Positions 48,105 through 57,120 of a stretch of DNA of 64,000 nt are shown piece by piece. The notes below the pieces were generated by a model that saw nothing but the letters and a program-made list of their open reading frames with translations, was not told where the DNA came from and searched no databases. The position numbers were made by a program, and so were the translations under genes. The DNA lies in the NCBI RefSeq assembly GCF_003202235.1, contig NZ_MASU01000010.1, forward strand, positions 1-64,000, read 5' to 3'. Position 1 is the stretch's first letter. Every line of letters starts with the position of its first letter. Source of the stretch: Prauserella flavalba. Its GTDB lineage: Bacteria; Actinomycetota; Actinomycetes; Mycobacteriales; Pseudonocardiaceae.

Positions 48105-48383
48105 GTGGTCGACCGCCGACGATCCCGGCGCAGGTCCCTTGGCCCGCACCGCCCCGTTACCTTCTTCGTAGTTCCTGATCAAGGAGCTGTGGTCGCCAGG
48201 TCCGGCATGACTGATGCCCCCAGTCGCACGCATGATCCGGGGGGTGGTGTCACCGGACCTGGTGGCATCGAGGGACCGCTGAATAGGGACACGGCCGCCT
48301 TCGGGCAGGTCTCGTCGCAGGCGTGGGTGCCGGCCATCGATGCTCGACCGGCGACCACCCGCGACGGACGAAAGACACTGCAC
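48105..48383 (+). other. IS110 left-end non-coding region, candidate bridge-RNA locus
   Basis: 279 bases before the IS110 transposase start with several GC-rich complementary stretches (GGTCCGGCATGA, GCATGATCCGG, CACCGGACCTGGTGG). ATAGGGACAC at 48283-48292 recurs at 49597-49606, just past the transposase stop. IS110-family elements are known to encode a bridge RNA in a non-coding end whose loops match donor and target DNA; the match seen is of the right kind but is only 10 bases. Element ends were not defined. Confidence 0.35.
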
Positions 48384-49589
48384 ATGACCAGCAGTTATGG
48401 CGTGTTCCTCGGCTTGGACGTCGGCAAAGGAAACCACCACGCCGTCGGCCTCGACCCGGCCGGGAAACGGCTGCATGACGGGCCACTGCCCAACAGCGAA
48501 CCCAAGCTGCGGGCGCTGTTCGACAAGCTCGCCGCCCACGGGCCGCTGCTGGTCATCGTCGACCAACCAGCCACGATCGGCGCCCTGCCGGTCGCGGTCG
48601 CCCGCGCCTGCGGGCACCAGGTGGCCTACCTGCCCGGCCTGGCGATGCGCCGCATCGCCGACCTCTACCCCGGCACCGCCAAGACCGACGCCCGCGATGC
48701 CTACGTCATCGCCGATGCCGCCCGCAGCCTGCCGCACACGCTGCGCCAGGTCGACACCGGTGACGACACCCTTGCCGAGCTGGAGGTGCTGGTCGGTTCG
48801 ACGACGACCTGGCCGGTGAGGCCACCCGCCTCGGCAACCGCATCCGCGGCTTGCTCACCGGCATCCACCCCGCGCTGGAACGCGTCCTCGGACCGCGTAT
48901 CACCCACACGGCCGTGCTGGAGATCCTCTCCCGCTGCGGCGGCCCGGCCGGGATCCGCAAGGCCGGACGCCGCAAACTGAGCGCCATCGCGACCAAGCAC
49001 GCACCTCGCATGGGCGCCAAGCTGGTCGAGAGCATCCTCGCCGCGCTGGACGAGCAGACCGTGACCGTCCCCGGCACGGCGGCCGCCGACGCCGTGCTCC
49101 CACGGCTCGCTGACAGCCTGAAAGCCGTGCTGGCACAACGGAAAACCGTCGCCACGGAGGTGGAGGAGATCCTCGATGCGCACCCTCTTGCCGGGGTCCT
49201 GACCTCCATGCCCGGCATCGGGGTCAGGACCGCCGCCCGCATCCTGCTCGAGATCGGCGACGCCTCCGCCTTCAAAAGCTCCGGCACACCTCGCCGCCTA
49301 CGCCGGGATCGCCCCCGTCACCCGCACCTCCGGCAGCTCGATCAAGGGCGAACACCCCGCCCGCACCGGTAACCGCAAGCTCAAACGGGCGTTCTTCCTG
49401 GCCGCCTTCGCCGCCCTGCACGACCCCACCAGCAGGGCCTACTACGACCGCAAGCGCGCTGAAGGCAAGAAACACAACGCTGCCCTCATCTGCCTGGCCC
49501 GCCGCCGCTGCGACGTGCTCTTCGCCATGCTCCGCAACCACACCTACTACCGAACCCCGCAACCCGAGACCACGCCCGCTGCGGCTTGA
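48384..49589 (+). pseudogene. IS110 family transposase with two compensating frameshifts
   Basis: The N-terminal RuvC-like (DEDD) part starts with GVFLGLDVGKGNHHAVGLD and includes KTDARDAYVIADAARS. Near 48802 one base is lost (LVG then FDDDLAGEATRLGN in the next frame). The middle (LTGIHPALERVLGPRITHT; LTSMPGIGVRTAARILLEIG) runs in that frame. Near 49287 one base is gained, returning to the first frame (HLAAYAGIAPVTRTSGSSIK, GNRKLKRAFFLAAFAALHD). The serine of the C-terminal domain is retained, but the protein as encoded is broken. Confidence 0.88.
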
Positions 49590-49687
49590 CAACCACATAG
49601 GGACACCCCCCGGACTGCCGGGCTCCGGGCCTTCCGGAGTCCGGCAGTCCGGCAGTTCGGGAGGCCTGGCCGAGGGGAGCCGCAGGG

Positions 49688-50060
49688 TTAGTACGCCTGC
49701 ACGTCCGGGCGTAGCTGGATCCCCGCCGTGTCGACGAGGATCACGGCGCGCTCGGCGAGCCCGGGCTCGCCCCGGCCCTGTCCTGGGGGGACCAGTCCGC
49801 CATCGCGTCCGCCATAGGGAATCTCGTCGCGACGATGTCGCCGGTGAGCTCCAGCTGTCGGCACGCCTCGTAACCGTGTCGCAGCCACAGCTCGCGCGCG
49901 TGGCCCTCGACGTTGGGGAACTGCCCGGTGCTTGCGAGCACGGCCAGATAGTCCTCCTCGGGCGTCGCCACAGCGGTGGTCGCGGTGACGGTCGCAGAGG
50001 CTGCCGCCGTAGTGGGTGGTGGCTGGCCCGTGATAAGCGGCGTACTCACGGCTAACAAGG
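49688..50060 (-). pseudogene. remnant of a DUF732-like small exported protein
   Basis: EEDYLAVLASTGQFPNVEGH and ELWLRHGYEACRQL resemble DUF732 proteins of mycobacteria and relatives. A frameshift around 49760 is needed to reach the C-terminus AERAVILVDTAGIQLRPDVQ. The start is unclear. It lies 30 bases past the stop of the substrate-binding protein gene. Confidence 0.45.
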
Positions 50061-50089
50061 TGTTCGCCGCGAGTGGCCTCGACCGGCGG

Positions 50090-51157
50090 TCAGTCGAGCC
50101 CGTCGTAGATGACCGTCTCCGGCGGTTCCTTGGTGAGGTATCCGGTCTGCTGGCCGGCCTGGAAGACCGATCGGATACCGTCTGCCACGGCGCTGGCAGG
50201 CTGGACATTCATCTTCAGCCGCTCGTCGTTGGTCTCGATGAGCTGCTGGATAACGCCCGCGTCGCCACCGGGGATCTCCTTGGCGATGATCTCGGCCGCC
50301 TGTTCGGGGTTCTCCAGAACCCAGTCAGCGGCGGCCTTGTAGGTGTCGTAGAGGCCCTGGACCTCCTGCGGGTGGCTCTTGGCCCACTCCAGCTGCGCGG
50401 CCACGCCGAGATAGGGGATCTGGTCGGTCCCCAGCTTGGCCTTCCACGCGTCGTAGTCGAGGTCGATCTTGTGGATGTCAGAGGTGGCGGCCGCGAGCGA
50501 GGAGTACGCCGGCTCCCACAGCTGGGTCGCGTCCGTCCGACCGGTCTGGGCCATGGTCGAGAGGCCGGGAGTGGTCTGATTCTGGGTCTCTACGGTACTG
50601 AGGTCCAGGCCCGCCTCCTGGGCGAACCACGCGAACATCGCGTAGTTCGTCGTGCCGGTCGCTGCGGCGAGCGTGCGGCCTTTGAGGTCGGTCAACTGCT
50701 GGATGTCGTCCTTCTGGGTCACCACGGTGCCGTAGAAGTCGAAGAGGTTGAACAGGTAAGTGACCTCGGACCCGCGCTCGGTGCGTAAGGCCTCCGAGAG
50801 CAGGGCCGCGCTGGCACCCACGTCGTAATGCCCCGCACCGAACTCTGAGTTGTAGTTATCGGGCGTCGCGTAGGTGAAGCGCATGTCGAGGCCGTGGGCG
50901 GCGTCGAGGTCTTGATCATCGATGATGGCGGGGAGGAAGGCGCCCAGCGACGGCGCTTGGAAGGCCACCACGTCGACGCGGGCGCCCCCGCCCTCGGCCG
51001 ATCCTTCGTCGGAGCCGCACGCCGCCAGCGGTGCCAGCGCAGCGAGGGTGAGGCTGGCTGCCGCGATGCGGCGGCGCGGAGCGGTCGTGCGTATTCCCGG
51101 GAGATGCCGGGAGTCGGTGTTGCGAAGCAAGATGACCTCGTCTCTGAGGGATATCAC
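50090..51157 (-). CDS. ABC transporter substrate-binding lipoprotein (SsuA/TauA/NMT1-like)
   Basis: 355 aa. Signal peptide with lipobox LAAC; the lipidated Cys is C47. The mature part has NMT1/SsuA-type features: VVAFQAPSLGAFLPAIIDDQ, FGAGHYDVGASAALLSEAL and LKGRTLAAATGTTNYAMFAW. It should capture the compound imported by the permease and ATPase at the promoter end of the same operon. Last gene of the 11-gene set, 43 bases after the CoxG-like gene. GTG start at 51157 is the best available; a TTG further in would also keep the signal peptide. Confidence 0.9.
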   Translation of the reverse strand: MISLRDEVILLRNTDSRHLPGIRTTAPRRRIAAASLTLAALAPLAACGSDEGSAEGGGARVDVVAFQAPSLGAFLPAIIDDQDLDAAHGLDMRFTYATPDNYNSEFGAGHYDVGASAALLSEALRTERGSEVTYLFNLFDFYGTVVTQKDDIQQLTDLKGRTLAAATGTTNYAMFAWFAQEAGLDLSTVETQNQTTPGLSTMAQTGRTDATQLWEPAYSSLAAATSDIHKIDLDYDAWKAKLGTDQIPYLGVAAQLEWAKSHPQEVQGLYDTYKAAADWVLENPEQAAEIIAKEIPGGDAGVIQQLIETNDERLKMNVQPASAVADGIRSVFQAGQQTGYLTKEPPETVIYDGLD

Positions 51158-51200
51158 AGACTTCTGGACGGATTGGTCGGTATGCCGAGCTGGTGGCCGG

Positions 51201-51962
51201 TCAGGGCAGGTGCGGCGCGGAGCCTGGGTAGGGCAGCACATAGGTGACCGGGATGCCACCCGGGCTGGCCCGTCGGCCGCGGCGTCCGGCCAGAAGGCCG
51301 ATGAGACCGCCGAGACCTGCCGTGACGATCGGTACGGCCGCGCGCCGGAGCAACGGCAGAACGATCGCCCGGACGACGTCGAGCGACTGGTTGCCCGTGA
51401 CGTTCGTGTCCGTGCCGCCGAGCTCGCCGCGAGCGTCGGCCGCAGCAGCGGGGGCTACGCCGGAGATGCTCGGTGCGGCCGTCTCGGGCGTCCCCGTGGT
51501 GTCGGCACCGTCGTCGGACTGGGCGATCATCGCCTCGAGCCGCTGCACGAACTGGTCGAGCATGGCGTTGCTGACCTCGGCGAGCAGGCTGCGCCCGAAC
51601 TGTGCAGCACGGCCGCTGATCGCGAGCTCGGTCGAGACGTCGACGAGAGTGCCTTCGCCGTCCGGCTTGAGGTGCAGGGTGACCAGGGCGGAGGCTGAGC
51701 CGCTGCCCTTCGCCTCGCGACCCCGCGCCTCGACAACCGCCCGGTGGGCCACATCGTCGCGCTCGCGGAAGACGGCGACGCCCTGGTAAGTGGCGTTGAT
51801 CGGGCCGATCTTCGTGGAGAGACGACCGCGGTACTCATCGTCGATCACTTGGTCGAGGTTGGCGCCAGGCATGCAGCGTGCGACCTTGGGAAGGTCGGTC
51901 AGCAGGCCCCACGCGTCGTCGACTCCGAGGTCGACCCGGAACTGCTGGTTGAGAGGGATCAT
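51201..51962 (-). CDS. CoxG-like SRPBCC protein with C-terminal membrane helix
   Basis: 253 aa. The SRPBCC/CoxG domain covers about 1-150 (VDDAWGLLTDLPKVARCMPG; YRGRLSTKIGPINATYQGVA). A variable Ala/Thr linker leads to a hydrophobic helix (AAVPIVTAGLGGLIGLLAG, near 220) and a basic tail. CoxG of CO dehydrogenase systems anchors the enzyme to the membrane and passes on electrons or quinone. The same role for the hydroxylase in this operon is likely. ATG overlaps the NIPSNAP gene by 4 bases. Confidence 0.88.
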   Translation of the reverse strand: MIPLNQQFRVDLGVDDAWGLLTDLPKVARCMPGANLDQVIDDEYRGRLSTKIGPINATYQGVAVFRERDDVAHRAVVEARGREAKGSGSASALVTLHLKPDGEGTLVDVSTELAISGRAAQFGRSLLAEVSNAMLDQFVQRLEAMIAQSDDGADTTGTPETAAPSISGVAPAAAADARGELGGTDTNVTGNQSLDVVRAIVLPLLRRAAVPIVTAGLGGLIGLLAGRRGRRASPGGIPVTYVLPYPGSAPHLP

Positions 51963-52297
51963 CGTGTGCCTCCGGTGTCAGAGCTGGGCCAGTACGGCAC
52001 TTCGAGCAGGTTGCGGCTGCTCATCTCGGCCACGATCGGGCCATCGGTCTCGGACGTCTGCTTGGCGTCCTTCCACTCGGGGTCTTTTTGGAAGCCCTCC
52101 CAGGCCCGCCGTTGCGCCTGCTCGTCCTCGAACCGAAGCAGGTAGACGATCCGCCGCGGGTCACCGGCGTCGACCCAGAAGCCCATGAGCTCCAGGCCGT
52201 GCCGTTCAAACAAGGGGATGGTCGCCTTCTGGAACCGGTCATGGACGCGGTCCGTGGTGTGGTCGTGCGCGACGTACTCGCGCAGCTCGTAGATCAT
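51959..52297 (-). CDS. NIPSNAP family protein
   Basis: 112 aa ferredoxin-like fold: YELREYVAHDHTTDRVHDRF, ERHGLELMGFWVDAGDPRRI, VYLLRFEDEQAQRRAW. Such proteins are frequent in catabolic clusters of actinobacteria; their activity is not established. 4-base overlaps with CoxM-like and CoxG-like genes place it inside the operon. Confidence 0.9.
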   Translation of the reverse strand: MIYELREYVAHDHTTDRVHDRFQKATIPLFERHGLELMGFWVDAGDPRRIVYLLRFEDEQAQRRAWEGFQKDPEWKDAKQTSETDGPIVAEMSSRNLLEVPYWPSSDTGGTR

Positions 52298-53193
52298 CCG
52301 GTTGCCTCCATGGATCCGGTTCGGTTACCCAGGGCCCGCGCGGCGGCGGCGGCCAGGGCGCGTTCGACGATCGTGCCGGCGACGTCGCGGCGGTAGTCGG
52401 CAGTGGCGTGCAGATCGGCAGCCGGGTCCACATCGCGGCGTACGACGTCGGCGGCCCGGCGCCACAGCCGCTCGTCGACCCGCTGGCCGACGAGCGTGTT
52501 CTCGGCCTCGGTGGCCCGGAACGGCTTTGCTGAGACGCCGGTCAGCGCGATCCGCGCCGACGAGACGGTCGCGTCGTCGGTCAGGGTGAGCTGTGCACCG
52601 GCCCCAGCAAGCGCGAAGTCGCCATGCCGACGGCCGACCTCGTTGAACGCCGCGCCGGTGCGGGCGGGCACCGGGGCCACGCGGATCTCGGCCAGCAGCT
52701 CGTCCTCCTCCAGCGCCGTGACGAGGTTGGCAAGGAAGAAGTCGCGTGCCGCGATCTCGCGGGTACCACGCCGGCTGACCGCCACCATCGTGGCGTCCAG
52801 AGCCGAGAACACTGCGGGCAGCTCGGCGGCAGGGTCGCCGTGCGCCACGCTCCCGCCGATCGTGCCCCGCGCCCGGATTCCCTGATGGGCGACATGGGGC
52901 AGCGCGGCGCTGACAAGCGGGGCGGTCTCGGCCACCGCGGCGGACCGCTCGGCCTGGTGATAGGTCACCATCGCCCCAATCACCAGAGCATCGGTATTCC
53001 GCCGGATCGCCCGGAGAGCGCCGATCCGGCCGAGGTCGATGACGTGGTCAGGGCGCGCCAGCCGGAAGTTGAGCAGCGGGATGAGGCTCTGGCCGCCGGC
53101 GAGCACCTTGCCGTCGGCACCGTGCTCGGCGAGAAGCTCGAGTGCCTCCGCGAGTGTCTCGGGTCGGTGGAGCTCGAAGTCGACGGGCTTCAC
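52294..53193 (-). CDS. FAD-binding (medium) subunit of a molybdenum hydroxylase
   Basis: 299 aa CoxM/NicB-type flavoprotein. The FAD loops are AGGQSLIPLLNFRLARPDHV (near 36) and TIGGSVAHGDPAAELPAV (near 116). The CO_deh_flav_C domain covers the last 100 residues. It accepts electrons from the 2Fe-2S subunit. Overlaps by 4 bases with the amidohydrolase upstream and the NIPSNAP gene downstream. Confidence 0.95.
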   Translation of the reverse strand: MKPVDFELHRPETLAEALELLAEHGADGKVLAGGQSLIPLLNFRLARPDHVIDLGRIGALRAIRRNTDALVIGAMVTYHQAERSAAVAETAPLVSAALPHVAHQGIRARGTIGGSVAHGDPAAELPAVFSALDATMVAVSRRGTREIAARDFFLANLVTALEEDELLAEIRVAPVPARTGAAFNEVGRRHGDFALAGAGAQLTLTDDATVSSARIALTGVSAKPFRATEAENTLVGQRVDERLWRRAADVVRRDVDPAADLHATADYRRDVAGTIVERALAAAAARALGNRTGSMEATG

Positions 53194-54176
53194 GCCGCCC
53201 CACCGCCGAACAGCTGGGCAGCGTTGCGCCCCTCTATGTCGCGCTTGTCCTCGTCACCGACCTGTAGATCCGCGACCAGCTTGCGCGGCTCCAGGTCGCC
53301 GATCGGGAACGGGTAGTCCGACCCCAGCATCACCCGTTGCGCGCCCACCTTGCCGATGAGCAGCTGCAGGGCGTCGGGGTCGAAGACCACCGAGTCGAAA
53401 TAGAGGTTGCGGAAGGAGGCCACGGGATCGTGGGTGGTGTCCTTGTTGAGCAGGTGGTTGCGAGTGAGCCGGCCCAGCACGTACGGCAGCGCGGCACCCG
53501 CGTGGGCGACGACGATCTTCGCCCCGGCGTACCGCTCCGGAATGCCCGCGTAGAGCAACCGCGCCAGCGTGACCGTGGTGTCCTCCAAGCGAGCCAGGCC
53601 GTTGACAAGCCCGAAGTCGCTGTAGCGCTCGCTGGCGCCGCCGAAACCCGGGTGCAGGAAGACGATCGCGCCAGTCTCGTGGGCGGATTCCCAGAAAGGC
53701 GTGAACGCGGCGTCGTCGAGGTCTCGGCCAGCAGCGCGGGTGGCGATCATGATGCCCGGCGAGCCGGAGGAGACCTGCTGGCGCAGCGCCTCGGCTGCCC
53801 GCTTGGGGTCCTGCAGCGGCACGGTTCCGAGGACGGTGAGCCGCGGCTCCTCGACTGCCACTTCACGCAGTGCGTCGGTCAGTGCGGCCGACCACTCCGC
53901 ACCCTCCTCGGCCGGGAGGTCGTAGCCGAAGATGTCCAGCCAGCCGCCGACCAGCTGGTGGTGGATGCCGTTCTGGTCGAGCCAGGCCACCCGCTTGCCG
54001 AGATCGCTAAGGCCAGGCGCGATGGGGCGCGTCGGCGCACCACCGTTGAAGGCGACACGGTACGTCGACTCGTGCGCCGTCACCTCGATGTCCGGGAAGC
54101 TCAGCTCCCCGCCGTGCACCTGCTCGATGAGGCGTAGGGGCACCATGTGGGCGTGGACGTCGACGACGCTGGTCAC
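53190..54176 (-). CDS. ACMSD-like amidohydrolase (amidohydrolase_2)
   Basis: 328 aa TIM-barrel metal enzyme. Metal ligands: H8 and H10 in VDVHAHMVP, His in IVFLHPGFGG (about 172), His in VVAHAGAALPYV (about 218) and Asp in MLGSDYPFP (about 285). The family includes decarboxylases (ACMSD, gamma-resorcylate decarboxylase) and ring hydrolases. It sits between the large and medium hydroxylase subunits with 4-base overlaps on both sides, so its stoichiometry is tied to the hydroxylase. It probably acts on the hydroxylated product or its ring-opened form. Confidence 0.9.
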   Translation of the reverse strand: MTSVVDVHAHMVPLRLIEQVHGGELSFPDIEVTAHESTYRVAFNGGAPTRPIAPGLSDLGKRVAWLDQNGIHHQLVGGWLDIFGYDLPAEEGAEWSAALTDALREVAVEEPRLTVLGTVPLQDPKRAAEALRQQVSSGSPGIMIATRAAGRDLDDAAFTPFWESAHETGAIVFLHPGFGGASERYSDFGLVNGLARLEDTTVTLARLLYAGIPERYAGAKIVVAHAGAALPYVLGRLTRNHLLNKDTTHDPVASFRNLYFDSVVFDPDALQLLIGKVGAQRVMLGSDYPFPIGDLEPRKLVADLQVGDEDKRDIEGRNAAQLFGGGAA

Positions 54177-56608
54177 GAGCTCTCCTGTTCTGCGGCCCGC
54201 AGCGCGGACCAGATGTCACTGGGCTTGATCGGCAGGCTGTGCAACGGAGCGGCGCCGACGCCGTTGAGCGCATCGTTGACGGCGCTGGCGACGGCGGCCG
54301 GCGCTCCCATGTAGCCCGCCTCGCCGGCGCCCTTTTGGCCGTGCGAGGTGTAAGGCGAGGGAGTGCAGTGCTCCACGTCGACGATGCGGGGCACCTCGTG
54401 GGAACTCGGCAACAGGTAGTCCATGAAGGACGAGGTGAGCGGCTGGCCCTCGGGACTGAAGGCGAACTGCTCGTAGAGCGCCACGCCGATCCCGTGCGCA
54501 GTGCCGCCGTAGACCATGCCGCGGACGACGTCGGGGTTGATGACCGTGCCGCAGTCGTGTGCCACGACGTAGCGCTTGAGCTCGACCTTCGCCGTACCAG
54601 GGTCAACAGCGGCGAGCACCAGGTGCAGCTCGAAGGAGTACGTCGGGTAGAGCTGGACCGTGCCCTCAGGCGAGGTCAACGTGCCGGACCGTGGGGTGTG
54701 GGCGACGTGCACCATCTCTAGCCCCGGCTGCATCCCCGGAGGCATCAGATGCTGCTTGCGATGAGCGATGGCGACTAGCTCTCCCCACGAGAGGCGTACG
54801 TCGGGGTTCGAGCCGGACACCACGGCGCCGTCGCGGTAGTCAACCTCGTCGACCGGCAGGCCAAGCTGGTGGGCGCCGATGATCCGGAGCTTGTTCTTCA
54901 GCTCGCCGGCCGCGCCATGGATTGCCTGGCCGAGCACGATGGTCATCCGGGACCCAACCGGGCTCTGTGAGGGGAAGCCGGACAGCGAGTCGGCGCGGAC
55001 GACCGCGATCCGGTCGGGGCTGATGCCAAGCTCCTCGCCCACCAGTGTCGCGACCATCGTCTCGTGCGCCTGGCCCGCCGACGAGATCGAGATGACCGCA
55101 GTCACCGCACCCTCGCCGTCCACCCGGATGCGGCAGGCCTCGGGGAAAGTGGTCTTGTCGTTCTTCGGGTTCATGATGTTCTCGAAGATCGCGTTGCCAC
55201 CGCCCGGTTCGAGGCATGACGCGACGCCGATGCCGGCGAGGTAGCCCTTGCCGCGCAACTCGTCACGCTCGGCAATCAAAGCGGCAAGGTCCGCGGCGGC
55301 GATGCCCTTCTCGAGCACCGTCTCGTAGTCGCCCGAGTCGTACTCGGTGCCGCTCGGGATGCGGAAGGGGAACTCGTCGCGCTTGATGAAGTTGCGCCGA
55401 CGCAGCTCGATGCGGTCCATGCCGAGGTCACGGGCCACCGCGTCCACCGCTGCCTCGATCGCGTAGTTGGTCGGCGACTGGCCGAAGCCGCGGACGGCAA
55501 CCTGTCCGGTCTTGTTCGTCACCACGGCTTTTGCGTGATATTCCGCGCTCGTGATCCGGTAAGGGCCAACGATCGCGCCGATCGGCTTCGCCAGCTGCAG
55601 CGGCGAGCGACCGGGGTAGGCGCCCTCGTCATCGAGGACGTCGATGCGGATGTGGGTGATGTCGCCCTTGTCGGTGTAGGCCAGCTCGACCTCGAAGATC
55701 CGGTCCGGCCCGTGGAAATCGCCGCCATGCATGTTCTCGCTGCGGTCCTCGATGAGCGCCACAGTTCGGCCCAGCCGGCGGGCGAGAAAGCCAGCGAGGA
55801 CGGCGTGCTTGATGCCGCGCTTGACGCCGTAGCTGCCGCCCACGTCGACGTCGAAGTGCACGCGCACCTGGTTGGTGGGGATACGCAGTGAGCCCGCGAC
55901 CTGCTCGGGGAACTGCGGCATCTGGATCGAGGCCCAGACGTCGAGCAACTCGCGGTGGGGATCCCAAGCCGCGATCACGCCGAACGTCTCCAACGGGACG
56001 GTCGAGTTGCGGTTCCATCGCGTCCGGACGGTCGTCGTGCGGTCCGCCAGGGCGCGGTTGCCCGCAACGTCGCCCCAGGCGAAGTGGCGGTCCGCCATCA
56101 CGTTCGTCCCGTGTGTCGGATGCACCAGTGGCGAGTCCTTCCCCGCGGCGACCTCGGGATCGATGACGAACGGCAGCGGCTCGTAGTCGACGACGACCAG
56201 CTCGGCACCGTCCTCGGCCACCGCACGCGAATCGGCGACAACCGCGGCGACCCACTCGCCGGCGTACCGCGTGGAACCGACGGCCAGCGGCCACCACTGC
56301 ACCTCGGGGACGTCGAGGTACTGGCGCAGCGGCTCGGTCTCCGCTGCGAGCTCGTCACCGGTGAGGACAGCCACCACGCCCGGCACCTGCAGGGCAGCCG
56401 AGGTGTCGATCGCGCCGATGCGGGCGTGCGGGTGGGGGCTGGCGACCAGGGCGACGTGCAGCGTGTCCGGCCTGATCAGATCGGCCACGTAGCGGCCCTT
56501 GCCGGTGACGAACCGCCGGTCTTCGCGGACCCGGTCGGGCTTCGAGAGGTAGTGGCGCTCCGGCTCGCTCAGCGGTCCGGTGCGTGGGCGCTCCTGTTGC
56601 AGGGTCAT
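54173..56608 (-). CDS. molybdopterin-binding large subunit of a xanthine-dehydrogenase/CoxL family hydroxylase
   Basis: 811 aa. The molybdopterin motifs GGSYGVKRGIKHAV and QVAVRGFGQSPTNY (near 370) and the catalytic Glu in KGAGEAGYMGAP (near 760) are present. The active-site loop reads VRGFGQ, like the RGFG of xanthine dehydrogenases, and lacks the AYRCSFR of form I CO dehydrogenase. It is therefore a hydroxylase of an aromatic, heterocyclic or aldehyde substrate, not a CO dehydrogenase. ATG at 56608 overlaps the 2Fe-2S gene by 4 bases; an in-frame extension upstream is rejected because it lies entirely inside that gene. Confidence 0.95.
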   Translation of the reverse strand: MTLQQERPRTGPLSEPERHYLSKPDRVREDRRFVTGKGRYVADLIRPDTLHVALVASPHPHARIGAIDTSAALQVPGVVAVLTGDELAAETEPLRQYLDVPEVQWWPLAVGSTRYAGEWVAAVVADSRAVAEDGAELVVVDYEPLPFVIDPEVAAGKDSPLVHPTHGTNVMADRHFAWGDVAGNRALADRTTTVRTRWNRNSTVPLETFGVIAAWDPHRELLDVWASIQMPQFPEQVAGSLRIPTNQVRVHFDVDVGGSYGVKRGIKHAVLAGFLARRLGRTVALIEDRSENMHGGDFHGPDRIFEVELAYTDKGDITHIRIDVLDDEGAYPGRSPLQLAKPIGAIVGPYRITSAEYHAKAVVTNKTGQVAVRGFGQSPTNYAIEAAVDAVARDLGMDRIELRRRNFIKRDEFPFRIPSGTEYDSGDYETVLEKGIAAADLAALIAERDELRGKGYLAGIGVASCLEPGGGNAIFENIMNPKNDKTTFPEACRIRVDGEGAVTAVISISSAGQAHETMVATLVGEELGISPDRIAVVRADSLSGFPSQSPVGSRMTIVLGQAIHGAAGELKNKLRIIGAHQLGLPVDEVDYRDGAVVSGSNPDVRLSWGELVAIAHRKQHLMPPGMQPGLEMVHVAHTPRSGTLTSPEGTVQLYPTYSFELHLVLAAVDPGTAKVELKRYVVAHDCGTVINPDVVRGMVYGGTAHGIGVALYEQFAFSPEGQPLTSSFMDYLLPSSHEVPRIVDVEHCTPSPYTSHGQKGAGEAGYMGAPAAVASAVNDALNGVGAAPLHSLPIKPSDIWSALRAAEQESS

Positions 56609-57105
56609 CGCGCCGGCACCGTCTCGATCGTTGACCTCGCCTCGAGTGCCTTGGCGATCGCCTCGCGGATTTGCACATAGCCGGTGCAGCGGCAGATGTT
56701 GCCGCCGATCGCCTCGTCGATATCGTGGTCGGTCGGCTCGGGGACGTTCTCTACCAGGGCCTGCACCGCGAGTACCATCCCTGGCGTGCAGAAGCCGCAC
56801 TGCAGTGCGTGGCTACCGCAGAAGGCCTCCTGGACCGGATTGAGCTCGCCGTCGACACCGGAGAGTCCTTCGACCGTCGTGACGGACCGCCCGTCCGCCT
56901 GCGCCGCGAGCATCAGGCACGAGCGGACCGGCTGGCCGTCGAGCAGGACCGTGCAGGCCCCGCAGACGCCTTGCTCGCAGCCCAGGTGCGTGCCGGTCAG
57001 CCCGAGGGCATCACGGAGGAAATCGGCCAGGCTGGTACGCCCGGTGGTCTCACATCGACGAACCTCGCCATTGACGTCGACGTCGATGACATGGGTGCTG
57101 CTCAT
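56605..57105 (-). CDS. 2Fe-2S small subunit of the molybdenum hydroxylase
   Basis: 166 aa CoxS/NicA type. The plant-ferredoxin-like cluster is ligated by C43, C48, C51 and C63 (CEQGVCGACTVLLDG); the second, helical cluster by C103, C106, C138 and C140 (QCGFCTPGM, ICRCTGYV). It carries electrons from Mo to FAD. Overlaps the large subunit by 4 bases. Confidence 0.96.
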   Translation of the reverse strand: MSSTHVIDVDVNGEVRRCETTGRTSLADFLRDALGLTGTHLGCEQGVCGACTVLLDGQPVRSCLMLAAQADGRSVTTVEGLSGVDGELNPVQEAFCGSHALQCGFCTPGMVLAVQALVENVPEPTDHDIDEAIGGNICRCTGYVQIREAIAKALEARSTIETVPAR

Positions 57106-57120
57106 GGGTGGGTGGCCCTC

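Noticed and set aside
50090-57105. Aerobic CO dehydrogenase operon
   Set aside because: The large-subunit active-site loop is RGFG-type without the Cu-binding Cys motif, and the operon contains hydrolases and a solute importer not expected for CO oxidation.
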